DNA from: Lactococcus taiwanensis
Lineage (GTDB): Bacteria; Bacillota; Bacilli; Lactobacillales; Streptococcaceae
Direction of reading: 5' to 3'
NCBI RefSeq assembly: GCF_014905395.1
Contig: NZ_BNDT01000001.1
Span: forward strand, 186,001-250,000
DNA: 64,000 nucleotides
Shown here: positions 1-9,791 of the stretch, in pieces
How the letters are laid out: each line of letters opens with the position of its first letter
Position numbering within the stretch: position 1 is the first letter of the stretch
Program-made: the position numbers and the translations under genes
The notes under the pieces: generated by a model
Told to the model about the DNA's origin: nothing
Databases searched by the model: none
Seen by the model: the letters and a program-made list of their open reading frames with translations, nothing else

Positions 1-1
1 T

Positions 2-793
2 GACGTTTTAGCTACTAACCAGGGTTTGTTTGAAACACGTGAGCAGGCAAAGCGTGGGGTGATGGCGGGACTTGTCGTTGATCAAAAGTCAGGAGAACGT
101 TTTGATAAACCAGGTCAAAAGATAGAGGACAGTACGGAGCTTCGCCTTAAAGGGGAGAAGCTGAAATACGTCAGCCGAGGTGGTTTAAAATTAGAAAAAG
201 CCATTGCCCAATTTGGTCTAGATGTGGCTCAAAAAATCTGCTTGGATATTGGAAGTTCAACAGGTGGCTTTACCGATGTGATGCTACAATCTGGGGCTAA
301 ACTGGTCTATGCACTCGATGTGGGAACTAATCAGTTAGCTTGGAAAATTCGTAATGATGCACGGGTCGTGGTCATGGAACAATTTAACTTCCGGCATGCC
401 GTCCTCGATGATTTCAAAGAAGGACAGCCAGAATTTGCAAGCATTGATGTGAGTTTCATTTCGTTGGACTTGATTTTGCCCCCGCTTTATGCTATTTTAG
501 CTGAAAATGGTTCAGTAGCAGCTTTGATTAAACCCCAATTTGAGGCAGGTCGGGAACAAGTCGGCAAAAATGGGATTATTAAAGATCCTAAAATTCATAG
601 AATGACCATTGAGAAAGTGCTCCGAAGTGCAACAGATATCGGTTTTTCTGTCAAAAATTTAACCTTTTCACCCATCAAAGGGGGAGCAGGAAATGTTGAA
701 TTTCTTGTCCACCTTGTTAAAGACGGTTTAGCGCAAAACGCTGATACCGCCATGATTGATTCAGTCTTAAAAGAAGAAAGTGAAAACTTATGA
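2..793 (+). CDS. tlyA: TlyA family rRNA 2'-O-methyltransferase (5' end outside window)
   Basis: Members of this family methylate ribose in 16S/23S rRNA; older annotations call them hemolysin A. The frame is open from base 2 and reads DVLATNQGLFETREQAKRG, the N-terminal S4 RNA-binding domain, so the true start lies upstream of the window and the TTG at 26 is not the start. The Rossmann methyltransferase part follows, with the SAM motif DIGSSTGGFTD near residue 74 counted from that TTG, and SIDVSFISL further on. The last bases overlap the argR start by 4 nt, so the two are probably cotranscribed. In related lactic acid bacteria tlyA commonly precedes argR/ahrC and recN, as here. Family call is secure; the exact target nucleotide cannot be seen. 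Confidence 0.93.
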   Translation, partial: DVLATNQGLFETREQAKRGVMAGLVVDQKSGERFDKPGQKIEDSTELRLKGEKLKYVSRGGLKLEKAIAQFGLDVAQKICLDIGSSTGGFTDVMLQSGAKLVYALDVGTNQLAWKIRNDARVVVMEQFNFRHAVLDDFKEGQPEFASIDVSFISLDLILPPLYAILAENGSVAALIKPQFEAGREQVGKNGIIKDPKIHRMTIEKVLRSATDIGFSVKNLTFSPIKGGAGNVEFLVHLVKDGLAQNADTAMIDSVLKEESENL

Positions 794-1236
794 AAAGAGA
801 AGAACGCTTAAACTTTATTGCCCAATTTATCAAAGAAAACGAAGTGAAGACACAAGAAGAGCTGGTTTCAAAACTTCAGCAACATGACGTCGATGTGACG
901 CAAGCCACGGTGTCACGTGACATTAAATCTTTGGCCTTGATTAAAGTTCCAGCCGCTTCTGGAGGATATCGATACGATTTACCTAAAAATAATGAGGGCC
1001 TTCAATCCAGTCTTCACAAAGCACTTGTCTTTGACGCGATTACTGGTACGAAAATTAAGGCGGATAAACTTTGGATTCAGGCAAACCCTGGGACAACAAG
1101 TTTGGTTAAAAATTATCTTCTTGAAGATTATGGAGATGAAATCTTCGCATTGATCATTGATGATGATAGTGCGCTGGTCATTTTTGAAACGGAAGCACAG
1201 GCAAAAAAACTATATCAAGTACTTACTGAGTTTTAG
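790..1236 (+). CDS. argR: ArgR/AhrC family arginine repressor
   Basis: Transcriptional regulator of arginine metabolism. The 148-residue length is typical. The N-terminal winged helix covers about residues 1-70, with the recognition segment VTQATVSRDIKSLALIKVP. The C-terminal oligomerisation and arginine-binding domain includes GTTSLVKNYLLEDYGDEIFALIIDDD, with the GTT and DD residues expected of the arginine pocket. The ATG overlaps the tlyA stop (ATGA), so translation is probably coupled. Lactococci have two paralogues (ArgR and AhrC) that act together; which one this is cannot be told from sequence alone. Confidence 0.93.
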   Translation: MKREERLNFIAQFIKENEVKTQEELVSKLQQHDVDVTQATVSRDIKSLALIKVPAASGGYRYDLPKNNEGLQSSLHKALVFDAITGTKIKADKLWIQANPGTTSLVKNYLLEDYGDEIFALIIDDDSALVIFETEAQAKKLYQVLTEF

Positions 1237-1239
1237 AAC

Positions 1240-1331
1240 TTACTGACAGAACCATCAGTAAATTTAAAACCGATTAGCCTAAAAAAACATGCGGAGAAAA
1301 CCTGTCAGTTTACTGACAGGTTTGTCAGTCA
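1240..1331. repeat. Two or three overlapping copies of the ACTGAC palindrome
   Basis: Between argR and recN lie TTACTGA(N8)TCAGTAA at 1240-1261 and, further on, CCTGTCAG-TTTA-CTGACAGG at 1301-1320, which runs into another half site ending near 1331. The same motif recurs in many intergenic gaps of the core parts of this window. It could form a hairpin in the recN leader, just ahead of the recN ribosome binding site. Confidence 0.7.
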
Positions 1332-1351
1332 TTTTTTGGAAAGGAATTCTG

Positions 1352-3019
1352 ATGTTACAAGAGATTTCAATCAAAAATTTTGCAATTATTGAAGAAATTC
1401 ATCTTTCATTTGAAAATGGAATGACGATTTTGACAGGTGAAACTGGTGCAGGGAAATCAATTATTATTGATGCGATGAACCTTCTTTTAGGAGGACGAGC
1501 TTCAAGTGATTTTGTCCGACACGGCGCAACAAAAGCTGAAATTGAGGGTTTATTTTATTTTGAAAAAACTCCTGAATTAAAAAATCTTTTACAAGAACTT
1601 GGCTTTGAAGAAGTTGAATCTGAGTTGATTCTACGGCGAGAAATTTTCGCAAACGGTCGTTCAGTTTGTCGCATCAATGGTCAGATGGTAAATCTGAGCA
1701 CCTTACGTCAGATCGGTGAATTTTTGGTGGATATTCATGGTCAACATGACAACCAAGAGTTAATGAATGCAAAAAATCATCTTCATTTGTTGGATGAATT
1801 TGGTGATGAGCAATTCGAAGAAAAGAAGCATCACTATAAAAGCAAGTTTGAACGATTTAAAACACTGCGCCAACAACTGACGCTTCGTCAAAAAAATGAG
1901 CAAGAATTTGCCCAACGTATCGAAATTCTTCAATTTCAAGCAGAGGAGATTGAAGCAGCTGCCATTAATTTGACAGAAGATGAACAGCTTTTGCATCGCA
2001 GGGAAAAACTTAATAACATTAAGAGTATTGCTGACGCACTTAGTGTGGCTTACTTGGCACTAGATGATGAGGATAGCGATTATTCTAGCCTCAACAACAT
2101 TCGCACGACCATGTCAGAGCTTGATGCGATCAGCAGTTATGATCCAGAATACCAAGATTTAGCAGATAAAACAGCAGAGAGCTATTATGTTCTAGAAGAT
2201 GTAGCGGCCCAGTTACAGCGGATTATGAGTGATTTAGAGTTTAATCCTAGTGAACTTCTCCAAATAGAAGATCGAATACTCAGTCTCAACACCCTGAAAA
2301 AAAAATATGGGCCAGAACTCACTGATGTTTTGAATTATCTTGAAAAAGTTCAGCTCGAGCTTTCTGAATTAACGGGTTCAGAAAATGATTCTGAACGTCT
2401 AGAAAAAGCGGTAAAAGTGGCACAAAAAGAGCTAATTGAAGCCAGTAAAGTGCTCAATACTGCTCGACATGAAATAGCACAAGAATTAGAAAAAGATATT
2501 AAGCACGAGCTTGCTGATTTGTACATGGAAAAGGCGGATTTCAAAGTGAAGTTTGAAGCAGGAAAATTCTCTTCCAATGGCAATGAGCATGTGGAGTTCT
2601 TCATCCAAACTAACCCAGGTGAAGGATTTAAACCTTTGGCAAAGACAGCTTCAGGTGGTGAGTTATCTCGTCTAATGTTAGCTATAAAATCAAGCTTTTC
2701 ACGGCGTGAAAATAAAACAGCGATTGTTTTCGATGAGGTTGACACCGGTGTTTCAGGGCGTGTTGCCCAAGCTATTGCCAATAAAATTTATAAAATTGCG
2801 ACTAACGGGCAGGTTCTTGCAATCTCGCATTTACCTCAAGTTGTGGCCATCGCAGATACACAATTTTATATTGAAAAAGCTTCTACGGATGAGATTACGA
2901 CATCGACCGTTCGTAAGTTGAGTTTTGACGAACGCGTCAAAGAAGTAGCGAAGATGTTGGCTGGAGATGATCTTACAAAGGAAGCTTTAGCTCAGGCAAA
3001 ACGTTTACTTTCTCACTGA
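1352..3019 (+). CDS. recN: DNA repair protein RecN
   Basis: SMC-like ATPase acting early in double-strand-break repair; cytoplasmic. The start is ATG 1352, behind GGAAAGGA, giving 555 residues, the usual family size; an in-frame ATG at 1289 lacks a good site and would add residues foreign to RecN. Walker A is GETGAGKS at residues 29-36. The central part is coiled coil (about 150-380). The C-terminal ABC signature is ASGGELSRLMLA, Walker B is IVFDEVDTGVSG, and LAISHLPQV follows. It stands after argR with the palindrome repeats in between. No SOS box could be asserted by eye. Confidence 0.96.
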   Translation: MLQEISIKNFAIIEEIHLSFENGMTILTGETGAGKSIIIDAMNLLLGGRASSDFVRHGATKAEIEGLFYFEKTPELKNLLQELGFEEVESELILRREIFANGRSVCRINGQMVNLSTLRQIGEFLVDIHGQHDNQELMNAKNHLHLLDEFGDEQFEEKKHHYKSKFERFKTLRQQLTLRQKNEQEFAQRIEILQFQAEEIEAAAINLTEDEQLLHRREKLNNIKSIADALSVAYLALDDEDSDYSSLNNIRTTMSELDAISSYDPEYQDLADKTAESYYVLEDVAAQLQRIMSDLEFNPSELLQIEDRILSLNTLKKKYGPELTDVLNYLEKVQLELSELTGSENDSERLEKAVKVAQKELIEASKVLNTARHEIAQELEKDIKHELADLYMEKADFKVKFEAGKFSSNGNEHVEFFIQTNPGEGFKPLAKTASGGELSRLMLAIKSSFSRRENKTAIVFDEVDTGVSGRVAQAIANKIYKIATNGQVLAISHLPQVVAIADTQFYIEKASTDEITTSTVRKLSFDERVKEVAKMLAGDDLTKEALAQAKRLLSH

Positions 3020-3065
3020 AAAAGCTGATCAAGCGGTCAGTAAAAATTAAGATTAGAGGTGAAAA

Positions 3066-3587
3066 ATGATACAAGCATACAAAAAATATTGGAAAAAAGC
3101 GGGTGATTATAAAACATATGCGAGTCGCTCAGACTATTGGTGGGTCTTTTTAGTTAACGTCATTATTTTTGCCGTACTAAATATGATTCATTTCTTTATG
3201 ATGATTCCACAGGCTGCTAAAATTCTTAATCAGGCTTCAAGCTTATCACAAGCAGAACTGCAAAAACGCATACTTGATTTATCTTTTAATCCTACGGGAA
3301 GTACTCTGATTATTGTTATTCTCATTGCTCTAGTCGGTCTCATAATTCTTCTTCCCAATATAAGTTTGACAGCACGACGCCTGCTTGATGCTGGCCTTCC
3401 CAGATGGTTTGCCCTTTTGTTTGGTGTGAGTGCTTTATATGGAATTGTTGTGCGCTTTATTCAAATTGATTTTTTGAGTAATTTTGGTCTCCTGTTTAAT
3501 CTTATTACATTAGTAGTTTATGTGCTCTGCCTCTTTCCATCGAAATATGGTAAAGATGAGGCTGACGATTCAAGACTTTACGAGTGA
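3066..3587 (+). CDS. DUF805 family membrane protein
   Basis: Small integral membrane protein of unknown function, 173 residues. The N-terminus MIQAYKKYWKKAGDYKTYASRSDYWW is the DUF805 hallmark (K/R-rich, aromatic, ending in SRSDYWW). At least four hydrophobic helices follow, with the conserved loop SLTARRLLDAGLPRW near residue 105. The start follows GAGGTGAAAA. The next gene, of the same family, begins 17 nt after this stop and its ribosome binding site overlaps the stop, so they form an operon. The role is not known; it is likely an envelope protein. Confidence 0.85.
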   Translation: MIQAYKKYWKKAGDYKTYASRSDYWWVFLVNVIIFAVLNMIHFFMMIPQAAKILNQASSLSQAELQKRILDLSFNPTGSTLIIVILIALVGLIILLPNISLTARRLLDAGLPRWFALLFGVSALYGIVVRFIQIDFLSNFGLLFNLITLVVYVLCLFPSKYGKDEADDSRLYE

Positions 3588-3604
3588 GAAAGGACGAACA
3601 TTCC

Positions 3605-4510
3605 ATGATTCAAGCATATCAAAAATTTTGGATGGGCGCATTTAACTTTCGGGAGCGTACGGTTCGCAGTGACTTTTGGTCCGCAATGTTTGTTCATTTT
3701 ATTGTACTTATCATTCCACTAAATGTGCATCACTACCTCACGACGCACTCTTATTTAGGTTATTCACTCGTTTTGGAGTCGCTAGCTTCTCTTTCGTTAC
3801 TTATATTTTGGGGATACGCTCTAGCGGCTATATTACCCTATTTTGCCATGACGATTCGCCGTTTAAGAGATGCGGCGTTGCCTTGGGAACTTATTTTTTT
3901 AACCCTTGTTTTTGGTGTAGGGTCGGTAATTTTATTGATACTCAATGGTCTTCCTCAGGACGCGCGCGCGCGTCATCTGCCAATTTATCAGCCGCTTAAT
4001 GTTTCATCTGATCAACTTGCTGAAGAACCTCAAAATTTTTCCAAAGCATTTAACCTTTATTTTAGAAATTATTTTGATTTTTCAGGACGTCTTAATCGAA
4101 AGGCATTCTGGTTGGTTCAGCTTGTATGGGTGCTGATTCTTACGTGCTTTATAGTTTTAGCAAAGCTTTTAGAACCACTAAATCAATTCGGTCTGGTAAA
4201 TGTAGCCATGTTCTTACAGGGACTCTTCATTCTTTTCCTTGTCATAACGGCTATCCCTCAAATTGCAAGTTTTACACGCAGATTAAGAGACGTTGGACTT
4301 AGCAATTTAAATATTTTAATAGTACTAAGTACGACTGCGATAGGGACTGCTTACTATTGGATTTTAAATCACAAAATTTCGCTAAGCTACGCAACCAATC
4401 AAGATTTACTCCTCCAATATCTCTTATTTTTAGTATTGATGTTAATTATTTTAGGCTTAATTATCTTGCTAAGTTTACCAAAACAAGCAATTAGGGAAAA
4501 AATAAAATAG
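3605..4510 (+). CDS. Double-DUF805 membrane protein
   Basis: A 301-residue membrane protein that looks like two DUF805 units joined head to tail. The first begins MIQAYQKFWMGAFNFRERTVRSDFW and contains TIRRLRDAALPW; the second begins near residue 145 (FNLYFRNYFDFSGRLNRKAFW) and contains FTRRLRDVGLSN. ATG 3605 is chosen because it follows AGAAAGGA and aligns with the start of the preceding paralogue; a GTG at 3584 is in frame but overlaps the upstream stop. The pair is probably a tandem duplication followed by fusion. Function unknown. Confidence 0.83.
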   Translation: MIQAYQKFWMGAFNFRERTVRSDFWSAMFVHFIVLIIPLNVHHYLTTHSYLGYSLVLESLASLSLLIFWGYALAAILPYFAMTIRRLRDAALPWELIFLTLVFGVGSVILLILNGLPQDARARHLPIYQPLNVSSDQLAEEPQNFSKAFNLYFRNYFDFSGRLNRKAFWLVQLVWVLILTCFIVLAKLLEPLNQFGLVNVAMFLQGLFILFLVITAIPQIASFTRRLRDVGLSNLNILIVLSTTAIGTAYYWILNHKISLSYATNQDLLLQYLLFLVLMLIILGLIILLSLPKQAIREKIK

Positions 4511-4534
4511 ACTGACTTAGTTCAGTCTATTTTT
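4507..4534 (+). terminator. Rho-independent terminator after the DUF805 pair
   Basis: ATAGACTGA and TTCAGTCTAT form a stem that includes the stop codon of the upstream gene, followed by a short T run. This ends the DUF805 operon ahead of the cell-wall cluster. Confidence 0.7.
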
Positions 4535-4667
4535 AGTAGAAGTTGGTATAATTAAACTCGGTCCAATGTTGACACGATTTGTCAATCCATTTGACAGAAG
4601 AAAGCGGGCCGTTTATCTATCGCCTTTTATAATAAAGGGCTTACAGAAATGATGAGGTATAAAAAAA

Positions 4668-4717
4668 TTTACATCATTATGTAAACTACTACAAAAAATA
4701 TAAAAAAGTGGTATAAT
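4668..4717 (+). promoter_or_regulatory. rsmH promoter with extended -10 and upstream inverted repeat
   Basis: TG-G-TATAAT (TG at 4709-4710, hexamer 4712-4717) is an extended -10; no good -35 is seen 17 nt upstream. An inverted repeat TTTACAT-catt-ATGTAAA at about 4669-4686 lies just upstream and could be an operator. The leader to the TTG start at 4750 is about 25 nt and holds AAGGAGGA at 4733-4740. Confidence 0.6.
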
Positions 4718-4749
4718 GAACTATAAGTATACAAGGAGGATGGCACAAA

Positions 4750-5703
4750 TTGCCAAAAACTACAGCATTTAAGCATGATACAGTCTTACTACATGAAACC
4801 GTCGATTTGCTTGACGTCAAACCTGATGGAATTTATGTAGATGCAACCCTTGGGGGGGCTGGCCATAGTGAATATCTCCTTAGTAAACTTACCACAGGGC
4901 ATTTATATGCGTTTGATCAGGATGAAACTGCGCATGAGAATGCAAAGATTCGTCTAAAGCAACAACTTGCAGCGCATAAAGTTACACTCATCAAGAGTAA
5001 TTTTCGTTACCTCACTTCAGCACTCGCTGAGGAGGGGATTACGAAGATTGATGGGATTCTTTATGATTTAGGAGTCTCAAGTCCACAATTTGACGATAGT
5101 CAACGAGGCTTTTCCTATAAAAAGGATGCACGTTTGGATATGCGAATGGACCAAACGCAAACTTTGACAGCCTATGAAGTGGTTAATGATTACCCTTATG
5201 AAGCGTTAGTTCGAATTTTTTTCCGCTATGGAGAAGACAAATTTTCAAAACAGATCGCTCGTAAGATTGAACAAGCAAGAAAAATAAAACCAATTGAAAC
5301 AACAATTGAACTAGCAGATTTAATAAAATCTGCTCTGCCTCAAAAAGCTTTGAAGAAAAAAGGTCATCCGGCTAAGCGAATCTTTCAAGCCATCCGAATT
5401 GAGGTGAATGATGAACTGGGTGCAGCTGAAGAGTCAATCGAACAAGCTATTGACTTGCTAAAAGAAGAAGGTCGAATTTCAGTAATCACGTTCCATTCTT
5501 TAGAAGATCGCTTGACGAAAAATATCTTTAAAGAGTATAGCACAGTCAATGTCCCTAAAGGGCTTCCTATGCTTCCAAAAGAAATGGAAGCAAAATTGAA
5601 GCTTATTACACGCAAGCCTGTGCTTGCAAGTGAAGAAGAGCTCGCAGAGAATAACCGTGCCCATAGTGCAAAATTACGCGTGGCTCAAAAACAACATGAT
5701 TAA
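4750..5703 (+). CDS. rsmH: 16S rRNA m4C1402 methyltransferase RsmH (MraW)
   Basis: SAM-dependent methylation of the N4 of C1402 in 16S rRNA; conserved first gene of the division and cell-wall cluster. The TTG start at 4750 sits 9 nt behind GGAGGA and gives 317 residues. Signatures are [15 protein letters not shown] (SAM loop, about residue 32), [30 protein letters not shown], and [18 protein letters not shown], with [11 protein letters not shown] near residue 240. mraZ, which precedes this gene in many bacteria, is absent here. It is followed by ftsL, pbp2X and mraY on the same strand. Confidence 0.96.
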   Translation: MPKTTAFKHDTVLLHETVDLLDVKPDGIYVDATLGGAGHSEYLLSKLTTGHLYAFDQDETAHENAKIRLKQQLAAHKVTLIKSNFRYLTSALAEEGITKIDGILYDLGVSSPQFDDSQRGFSYKKDARLDMRMDQTQTLTAYEVVNDYPYEALVRIFFRYGEDKFSKQIARKIEQARKIKPIETTIELADLIKSALPQKALKKKGHPAKRIFQAIRIEVNDELGAAEESIEQAIDLLKEEGRISVITFHSLEDRLTKNIFKEYSTVNVPKGLPMLPKEMEAKLKLITRKPVLASEEELAENNRAHSAKLRVAQKQHD

Positions 5704-5764
5704 TAAATAATCTGATAACAAAGAAGTAAAAATAGCTTTAGAATATAAAGCAGTGGAGGAGACG

Positions 5765-6145
5765 ATGGCAGCACAGCCAAAAGAATACTTTGACATAGAA
5801 ACTGCGGCAAAAAAAGACTCGTATTTGATTGATACAGAGTCTCTCGCGCCAGAAGTTTTAGCAAGTAAGTTTAAAAAATTTAGCGGTGTCGAAAAAGTGT
5901 TCTACCTTGCAATGGTAGGGGCTGCTTTGGTATTGGCTGTCGGCTTGCTCTATGTTAAGACAAAAACTCTTGAAGTCCAAAGTAATACGATGGACTTAAA
6001 ATCAAAAATCACACAACAAACGACCCAACAATCAGAATATGATCAACAAATTTTAGACTTAGCTTCACCCAATCGGGTTATCGATGCAGCAAATAAGGCT
6101 GATATGAAACAAACGCCGTCTAATATACTGAAAGCAACAAAATGA
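5765..6145 (+). CDS. ftsL: Cell division protein FtsL
   Basis: Small bitopic division protein (126 residues from ATG 5765, which follows GGAGGAG at 5755-5761). The cytoplasmic N-terminus is about 45 residues. A single membrane helix near residues 46-67 contains VFYLAMVGAALVLAVGLLYV, and an extracytoplasmic coiled-coil region is rich in Q, T and D. FtsL sequences diverge strongly, so identification rests mainly on topology and on position between rsmH and the class B PBP. Its stop overlaps the pbp2X start (ATGA), which indicates translational coupling. Confidence 0.88.
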   Translation: MAAQPKEYFDIETAAKKDSYLIDTESLAPEVLASKFKKFSGVEKVFYLAMVGAALVLAVGLLYVKTKTLEVQSNTMDLKSKITQQTTQQSEYDQQILDLASPNRVIDAANKADMKQTPSNILKATK

Positions 6146-8433
6146 TAAAATTCTTTAAAAAACTAATTTTCTTTCCATTTAGAAAAGTATCTCGAAATGC
6201 AAGAAAGACGAAGTTGAGTCCTGAAAGAAATCGTAAACATGTAGGTAAGAGCCTTTTTTTCCTAGCTATTGCTCTGTTTACGATTTTTATATTTCGCTTT
6301 GTCTGGTTAATTACGGTAAATCATGTAGGTGGAACTGATCTTAAAAAGATGGCCACAAACAATTATCAAAGTACAGTAACTGTTCAAGCGAAGCGTGGAA
6401 CAATCTACGACCGAACAGGAGCTCCTATTGCGGTAGATTCAAGTACTTATACAATTTACGTGGTCTTGGATAAAACACAAGTGGATTCCAATGGTAATCG
6501 GATGTATGCTGATAAAAGTGAATACAGCAAGTTAGAAGATTTTCTTAACCGTGAATTAAATATCGACCGAAGCCTTATTGAGAAGCAACTAAATTCGAAA
6601 TATAAACAAGTGCAGTTCGGGACAAAAGGCTCTAATATTTCTTTGCAGAAAATGCAGGAAATACAAAAAGCAGCTGAAGAACAAAAACTTGTTGGAATTG
6701 GCTTTTCTGCCGATCTTTCACGTTCCTATCCCTTCGGAAATTTTGCTTCACAGTTTATTGGGATCGCACGTCCAAAAGATGTCAATGGTGTGCAGGTTCT
6801 GCAAGGAGACATGGGGTTGGAAAAATCTTTCAATCCAATCTTGAGCGGTAAAAATGGGGTGGAAACTTACCAAAAAGACATTTTAGGGCGTCCTATCCCT
6901 GGGACTACTAAGGTGATTGAGCCCGTTGAAAATGGTCAAGATGTTTATACGACTCTGGATGCGCAACTTCAAAAACTGTTGGAGACCTCAATGGACTCTG
7001 CAGCAAGCCAGACCGGAGCTCAAGAGATTTCAGGTACGCTGGTTGATGCGCATACAGGAGACATTTTAGCTACCAGCCAACGTCCGACTTATACTGCTGA
7101 AACAATCAACTCAGACATTACACAAAAGAATTTCACATGGAATAGCTTGCTTTATCAAACTGCTTTTGAACCGGGCTCAACCTTCAAAACCTTTTTGATG
7201 GCTTCAGCTTTAGATAGTGGTAAAGTAGATCTTAATGCAACTTATCAACGGAAGCTCCAAGTGTATGATGCGACCATTAATGACTGGGACGTTACCGAAA
7301 ATAAGAGTTATACCCTTCCCGAAACAGTAACTTATGCGCAAGGATTTGCGATGTCATCCAATATTGGAATGAGCCGCATTGAAATGGATATGGGGAACGA
7401 CCTTTGGGGCAGTTATTTAAATAAATTCAAATTTGGCTTAAAAACGCGAGTTGGGCTGGATGACGAAAATGCAGGTTCGCTTCCTTCGGCAAATGCTGTA
7501 TCCCAAATCCAATCTTCGTTTGGTCAAGGGGTAGCTGTGACACCTATTCAGTTAATTCGAGGATGGACAGCCATTGCGGGCAATGGAACAATGCTTGAGC
7601 CTCATATTGTAAGTAAAGTGGTTAATCCTAATACGAAAACCAGTTTGACTTCTCAACCAGAAGTTATTGGACATCCCGTTTCAGAAAGTGCAGCGGATAA
7701 GGTTCGGGATTTGATGCTGACTGTTAATACGGATCCAGTTTATGGAACGTCTTATTCTACAACAGGCGACCCTGATGAAGGAATTGATCCTGGTCCATTA
7801 TTTATGGTGAATGGGCAAGCCGCAGCAGTTAAAACTGGAACGGCACAGATTGCTTCTTCAACAGGAGGCTATATGACGGGCTCACAAGATTATTTGTATT
7901 CTGCAGTTGTAATGTATCCTGCTAAAGACCCTGATTTTATCTTCTATATGAATGTCAAGATTCCTTCAGAGCCATGGACGCTGAAATACATTGCACGTGT
8001 AGCAAATCCGCTCTTAACGCGTGCTGAGAGCTTAAAGAGTGAACTGAACCAAACAAATTCTGATGATGAAAAAGCTGGTCAGGTTAAAATTTCTGACTAT
8101 AAAGGAAAAGAAGCGGGGACGACAGCAGATAGCTTGCGTCAAACCGTTCTTAATCCTGTGATTATCGGTTCAGGAACAAAGGTCACTGCTCAATCAGTAA
8201 GTGCAGGCAAAAAAGTTAATGCGAATACACGTATCTTGCTTCTTACAGATGATAAGGATCAAGTAATGCCTGATATGTATGACTGGTCAAAAGAAGAAGT
8301 TAATCAGCTCGCCGATTGGTTCGGTCTAAAAGTTACTTTTGAAGGATCAGGTACGAAGGTAGCAAGTCAAAGTCTTGATGTGGGTACAAAAGCTAAAAAA
8401 GGGCAGACTTTAACTGTAACACTTGGAAGTTAA
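6142..8433 (+). CDS. pbpX: Penicillin-binding protein 2X (class B transpeptidase)
   Basis: Septal peptidoglycan transpeptidase, 763 residues. The order is a basic cytoplasmic tail, a membrane helix at about 37-60, a dimerisation domain with RGTIYDRTGAPIA near 85, and the transpeptidase domain. The latter has the active serine in STFK (S346, K349), SSN at 405-407 and KTG at 564-566. Two C-terminal PASTA repeats follow (about 640-763), which is the PBP2X layout of streptococci and lactococci. It overlaps ftsL by 4 nt. All catalytic motifs are intact. Confidence 0.96.
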   Translation: MIKFFKKLIFFPFRKVSRNARKTKLSPERNRKHVGKSLFFLAIALFTIFIFRFVWLITVNHVGGTDLKKMATNNYQSTVTVQAKRGTIYDRTGAPIAVDSSTYTIYVVLDKTQVDSNGNRMYADKSEYSKLEDFLNRELNIDRSLIEKQLNSKYKQVQFGTKGSNISLQKMQEIQKAAEEQKLVGIGFSADLSRSYPFGNFASQFIGIARPKDVNGVQVLQGDMGLEKSFNPILSGKNGVETYQKDILGRPIPGTTKVIEPVENGQDVYTTLDAQLQKLLETSMDSAASQTGAQEISGTLVDAHTGDILATSQRPTYTAETINSDITQKNFTWNSLLYQTAFEPGSTFKTFLMASALDSGKVDLNATYQRKLQVYDATINDWDVTENKSYTLPETVTYAQGFAMSSNIGMSRIEMDMGNDLWGSYLNKFKFGLKTRVGLDDENAGSLPSANAVSQIQSSFGQGVAVTPIQLIRGWTAIAGNGTMLEPHIVSKVVNPNTKTSLTSQPEVIGHPVSESAADKVRDLMLTVNTDPVYGTSYSTTGDPDEGIDPGPLFMVNGQAAAVKTGTAQIASSTGGYMTGSQDYLYSAVVMYPAKDPDFIFYMNVKIPSEPWTLKYIARVANPLLTRAESLKSELNQTNSDDEKAGQVKISDYKGKEAGTTADSLRQTVLNPVIIGSGTKVTAQSVSAGKKVNANTRILLLTDDKDQVMPDMYDWSKEEVNQLADWFGLKVTFEGSGTKVASQSLDVGTKAKKGQTLTVTLGS

Positions 8434-8519
8434 GTTTTGTCTTGAATGAAAACAGGAAAATCACTAAAAATAGACGGGTAATAAGAAGTCACGTCGGGTG
8501 ATTAAAATAGGAGAAGAAA

Positions 8520-9581
8520 ATGTTATTGAATGGGATAGTGGTAGCGGTCGTTGCGATGGTTTTAACAATCATTGGCATCCCTCGCTTCATTATGTTCTTC
8601 CATAAGAAAAAATTGGGTGGACAACCAACGCTTGAAGATGTCAAGCAACATGCGAGTAAGGCTGGAACGCCTACAATGGGTGGATTTGTCTTTGTCATCG
8701 TGGCATTGATTGTTTCGGTAGTAGCAGCACTTTTATTAGGGCAAGCGAGCGCTTCGTTCATCATTGCATGGTGGGTTCTTGCTATGTATGCCGTGATTGG
8801 TTTCTTTGATGACTTCTTGAAAATTTTTAAGAAGAAAAATGAGGGATTGACAGCAATACAAAAACTTTTAGCGCAAATCGTGATTGGTTTAGTTTCTTAT
8901 TTGATTTATACGAGTGCTCCTCATTTTAAAGCTGCACCACGCATGGGAAATTTCATTCCTGATCATATGATTCCTCCCGTATCTCCTGGGCTTCAAGTCA
9001 ATCACCTGATTTTATTTGGTCGAAATTTTGACTTAGGAATTTTCTTCTTGATCTTTATTATCATTTGGTTAGTGGGATGGTCAAATGCAGTCAATCTTAC
9101 CGATGGGATAGATGGACTTGCTTCTATTACAGTTGCCATTTCCCTTAGTGCTTATGCGATTATTGCAGTAGTCCATCACCAGTATGATGTTTTGCTGATC
9201 ATCTTGTCAGTCATTGGTGGCTTGCTAGGCTTCTTTGTTTTCAATCACAAACCTGCTAAGATATTTATGGGTGATGTCGGAAGCTTAGCCTTAGGTGGCT
9301 TTCTTGCTATCATTTCGATTTTATTACACGCCGAGTGGACGTTAATCCTTATTGGTGCAGTCTATGTGATTGAAACATTATCTGTGATGATCCAGGTCAC
9401 TTACTTTAAGAAAACAGGGGGCAAACGAATTTTTCGAATGACTCCAATTCATCACCATTTTGAGTTGGGTGGTTTTTCTGGAAAAGCCGCTGGCTGGTCT
9501 GAATGGAAGATTGACATTGTTTTTTGGTTATTTACCGCAGTGATGTCGGTAGTGGCTTTGTGGCTCTATTTCATGTTCTAA
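8520..9581 (+). CDS. mraY: Phospho-N-acetylmuramoyl-pentapeptide transferase MraY
   Basis: Integral membrane enzyme that makes lipid I by transferring phospho-MurNAc-pentapeptide to undecaprenyl phosphate. At 353 residues with about ten hydrophobic helices it is full-size. Signatures are KAGTPTMGG near residue 47, the aspartate-rich FFDDFLK near 99, [10 protein letters not shown] near 193, and [10 protein letters not shown] plus the HHH loop [12 protein letters not shown]. The ATG follows AGGAGAAG. The gap to pbp2X is 86 nt without an obvious terminator, so it probably belongs to the same operon; a hairpin terminator follows. Confidence 0.97.
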   Translation: MLLNGIVVAVVAMVLTIIGIPRFIMFFHKKKLGGQPTLEDVKQHASKAGTPTMGGFVFVIVALIVSVVAALLLGQASASFIIAWWVLAMYAVIGFFDDFLKIFKKKNEGLTAIQKLLAQIVIGLVSYLIYTSAPHFKAAPRMGNFIPDHMIPPVSPGLQVNHLILFGRNFDLGIFFLIFIIIWLVGWSNAVNLTDGIDGLASITVAISLSAYAIIAVVHHQYDVLLIILSVIGGLLGFFVFNHKPAKIFMGDVGSLALGGFLAIISILLHAEWTLILIGAVYVIETLSVMIQVTYFKKTGGKRIFRMTPIHHHFELGGFSGKAAGWSEWKIDIVFWLFTAVMSVVALWLYFMF

Positions 9582-9608
9582 GCCATTCAATCTCTTAAGA
9601 TAAAAAAT

Positions 9609-9634
9609 AAAAGCTACCTCGGGTAGCTTTTTTT
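9609..9634 (+). terminator. Terminator after mraY
   Basis: AAAGCTACC / GGTAGCTTT, 9-bp stem with a 3-nt loop and a run of T. It closes the cell-wall cluster. A copy of the ACTGAC palindrome follows at 9655-9674. Confidence 0.85.
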
Positions 9635-9654
9635 ATAATGTTAAATTCAGAGCT

Positions 9655-9674
9655 TACTGACAGCTCTGTCAGTA
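9655..9674. repeat. ACTGAC palindrome, copy downstream of mraY
   Basis: TACTGACAG-CT-CTGTCAGTA, perfect 9-bp arms with a 2-nt centre, in the gap between mraY and the small secreted protein gene. A related half site (GTGTCAGTCAG) follows about 10 nt later. Confidence 0.75.
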
Positions 9675-9791
9675 GCATGACGTGTCAGTCAGAAAGTTAA
9701 AAGTTTCTTTCAGAAAAAATTAAGGCTGGCTTGGGTTGTACTTAAGTTTTAACTTCTATAATCATCTTATCAAGTGAGAAAGGAAGAGGCG

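Noticed and set aside
9774-9791. GTG start for the small secreted protein
   Set aside because: It lies upstream of and overlaps the ribosome binding site AAGGAAGAGG; the TTG at 9792 is correctly spaced.
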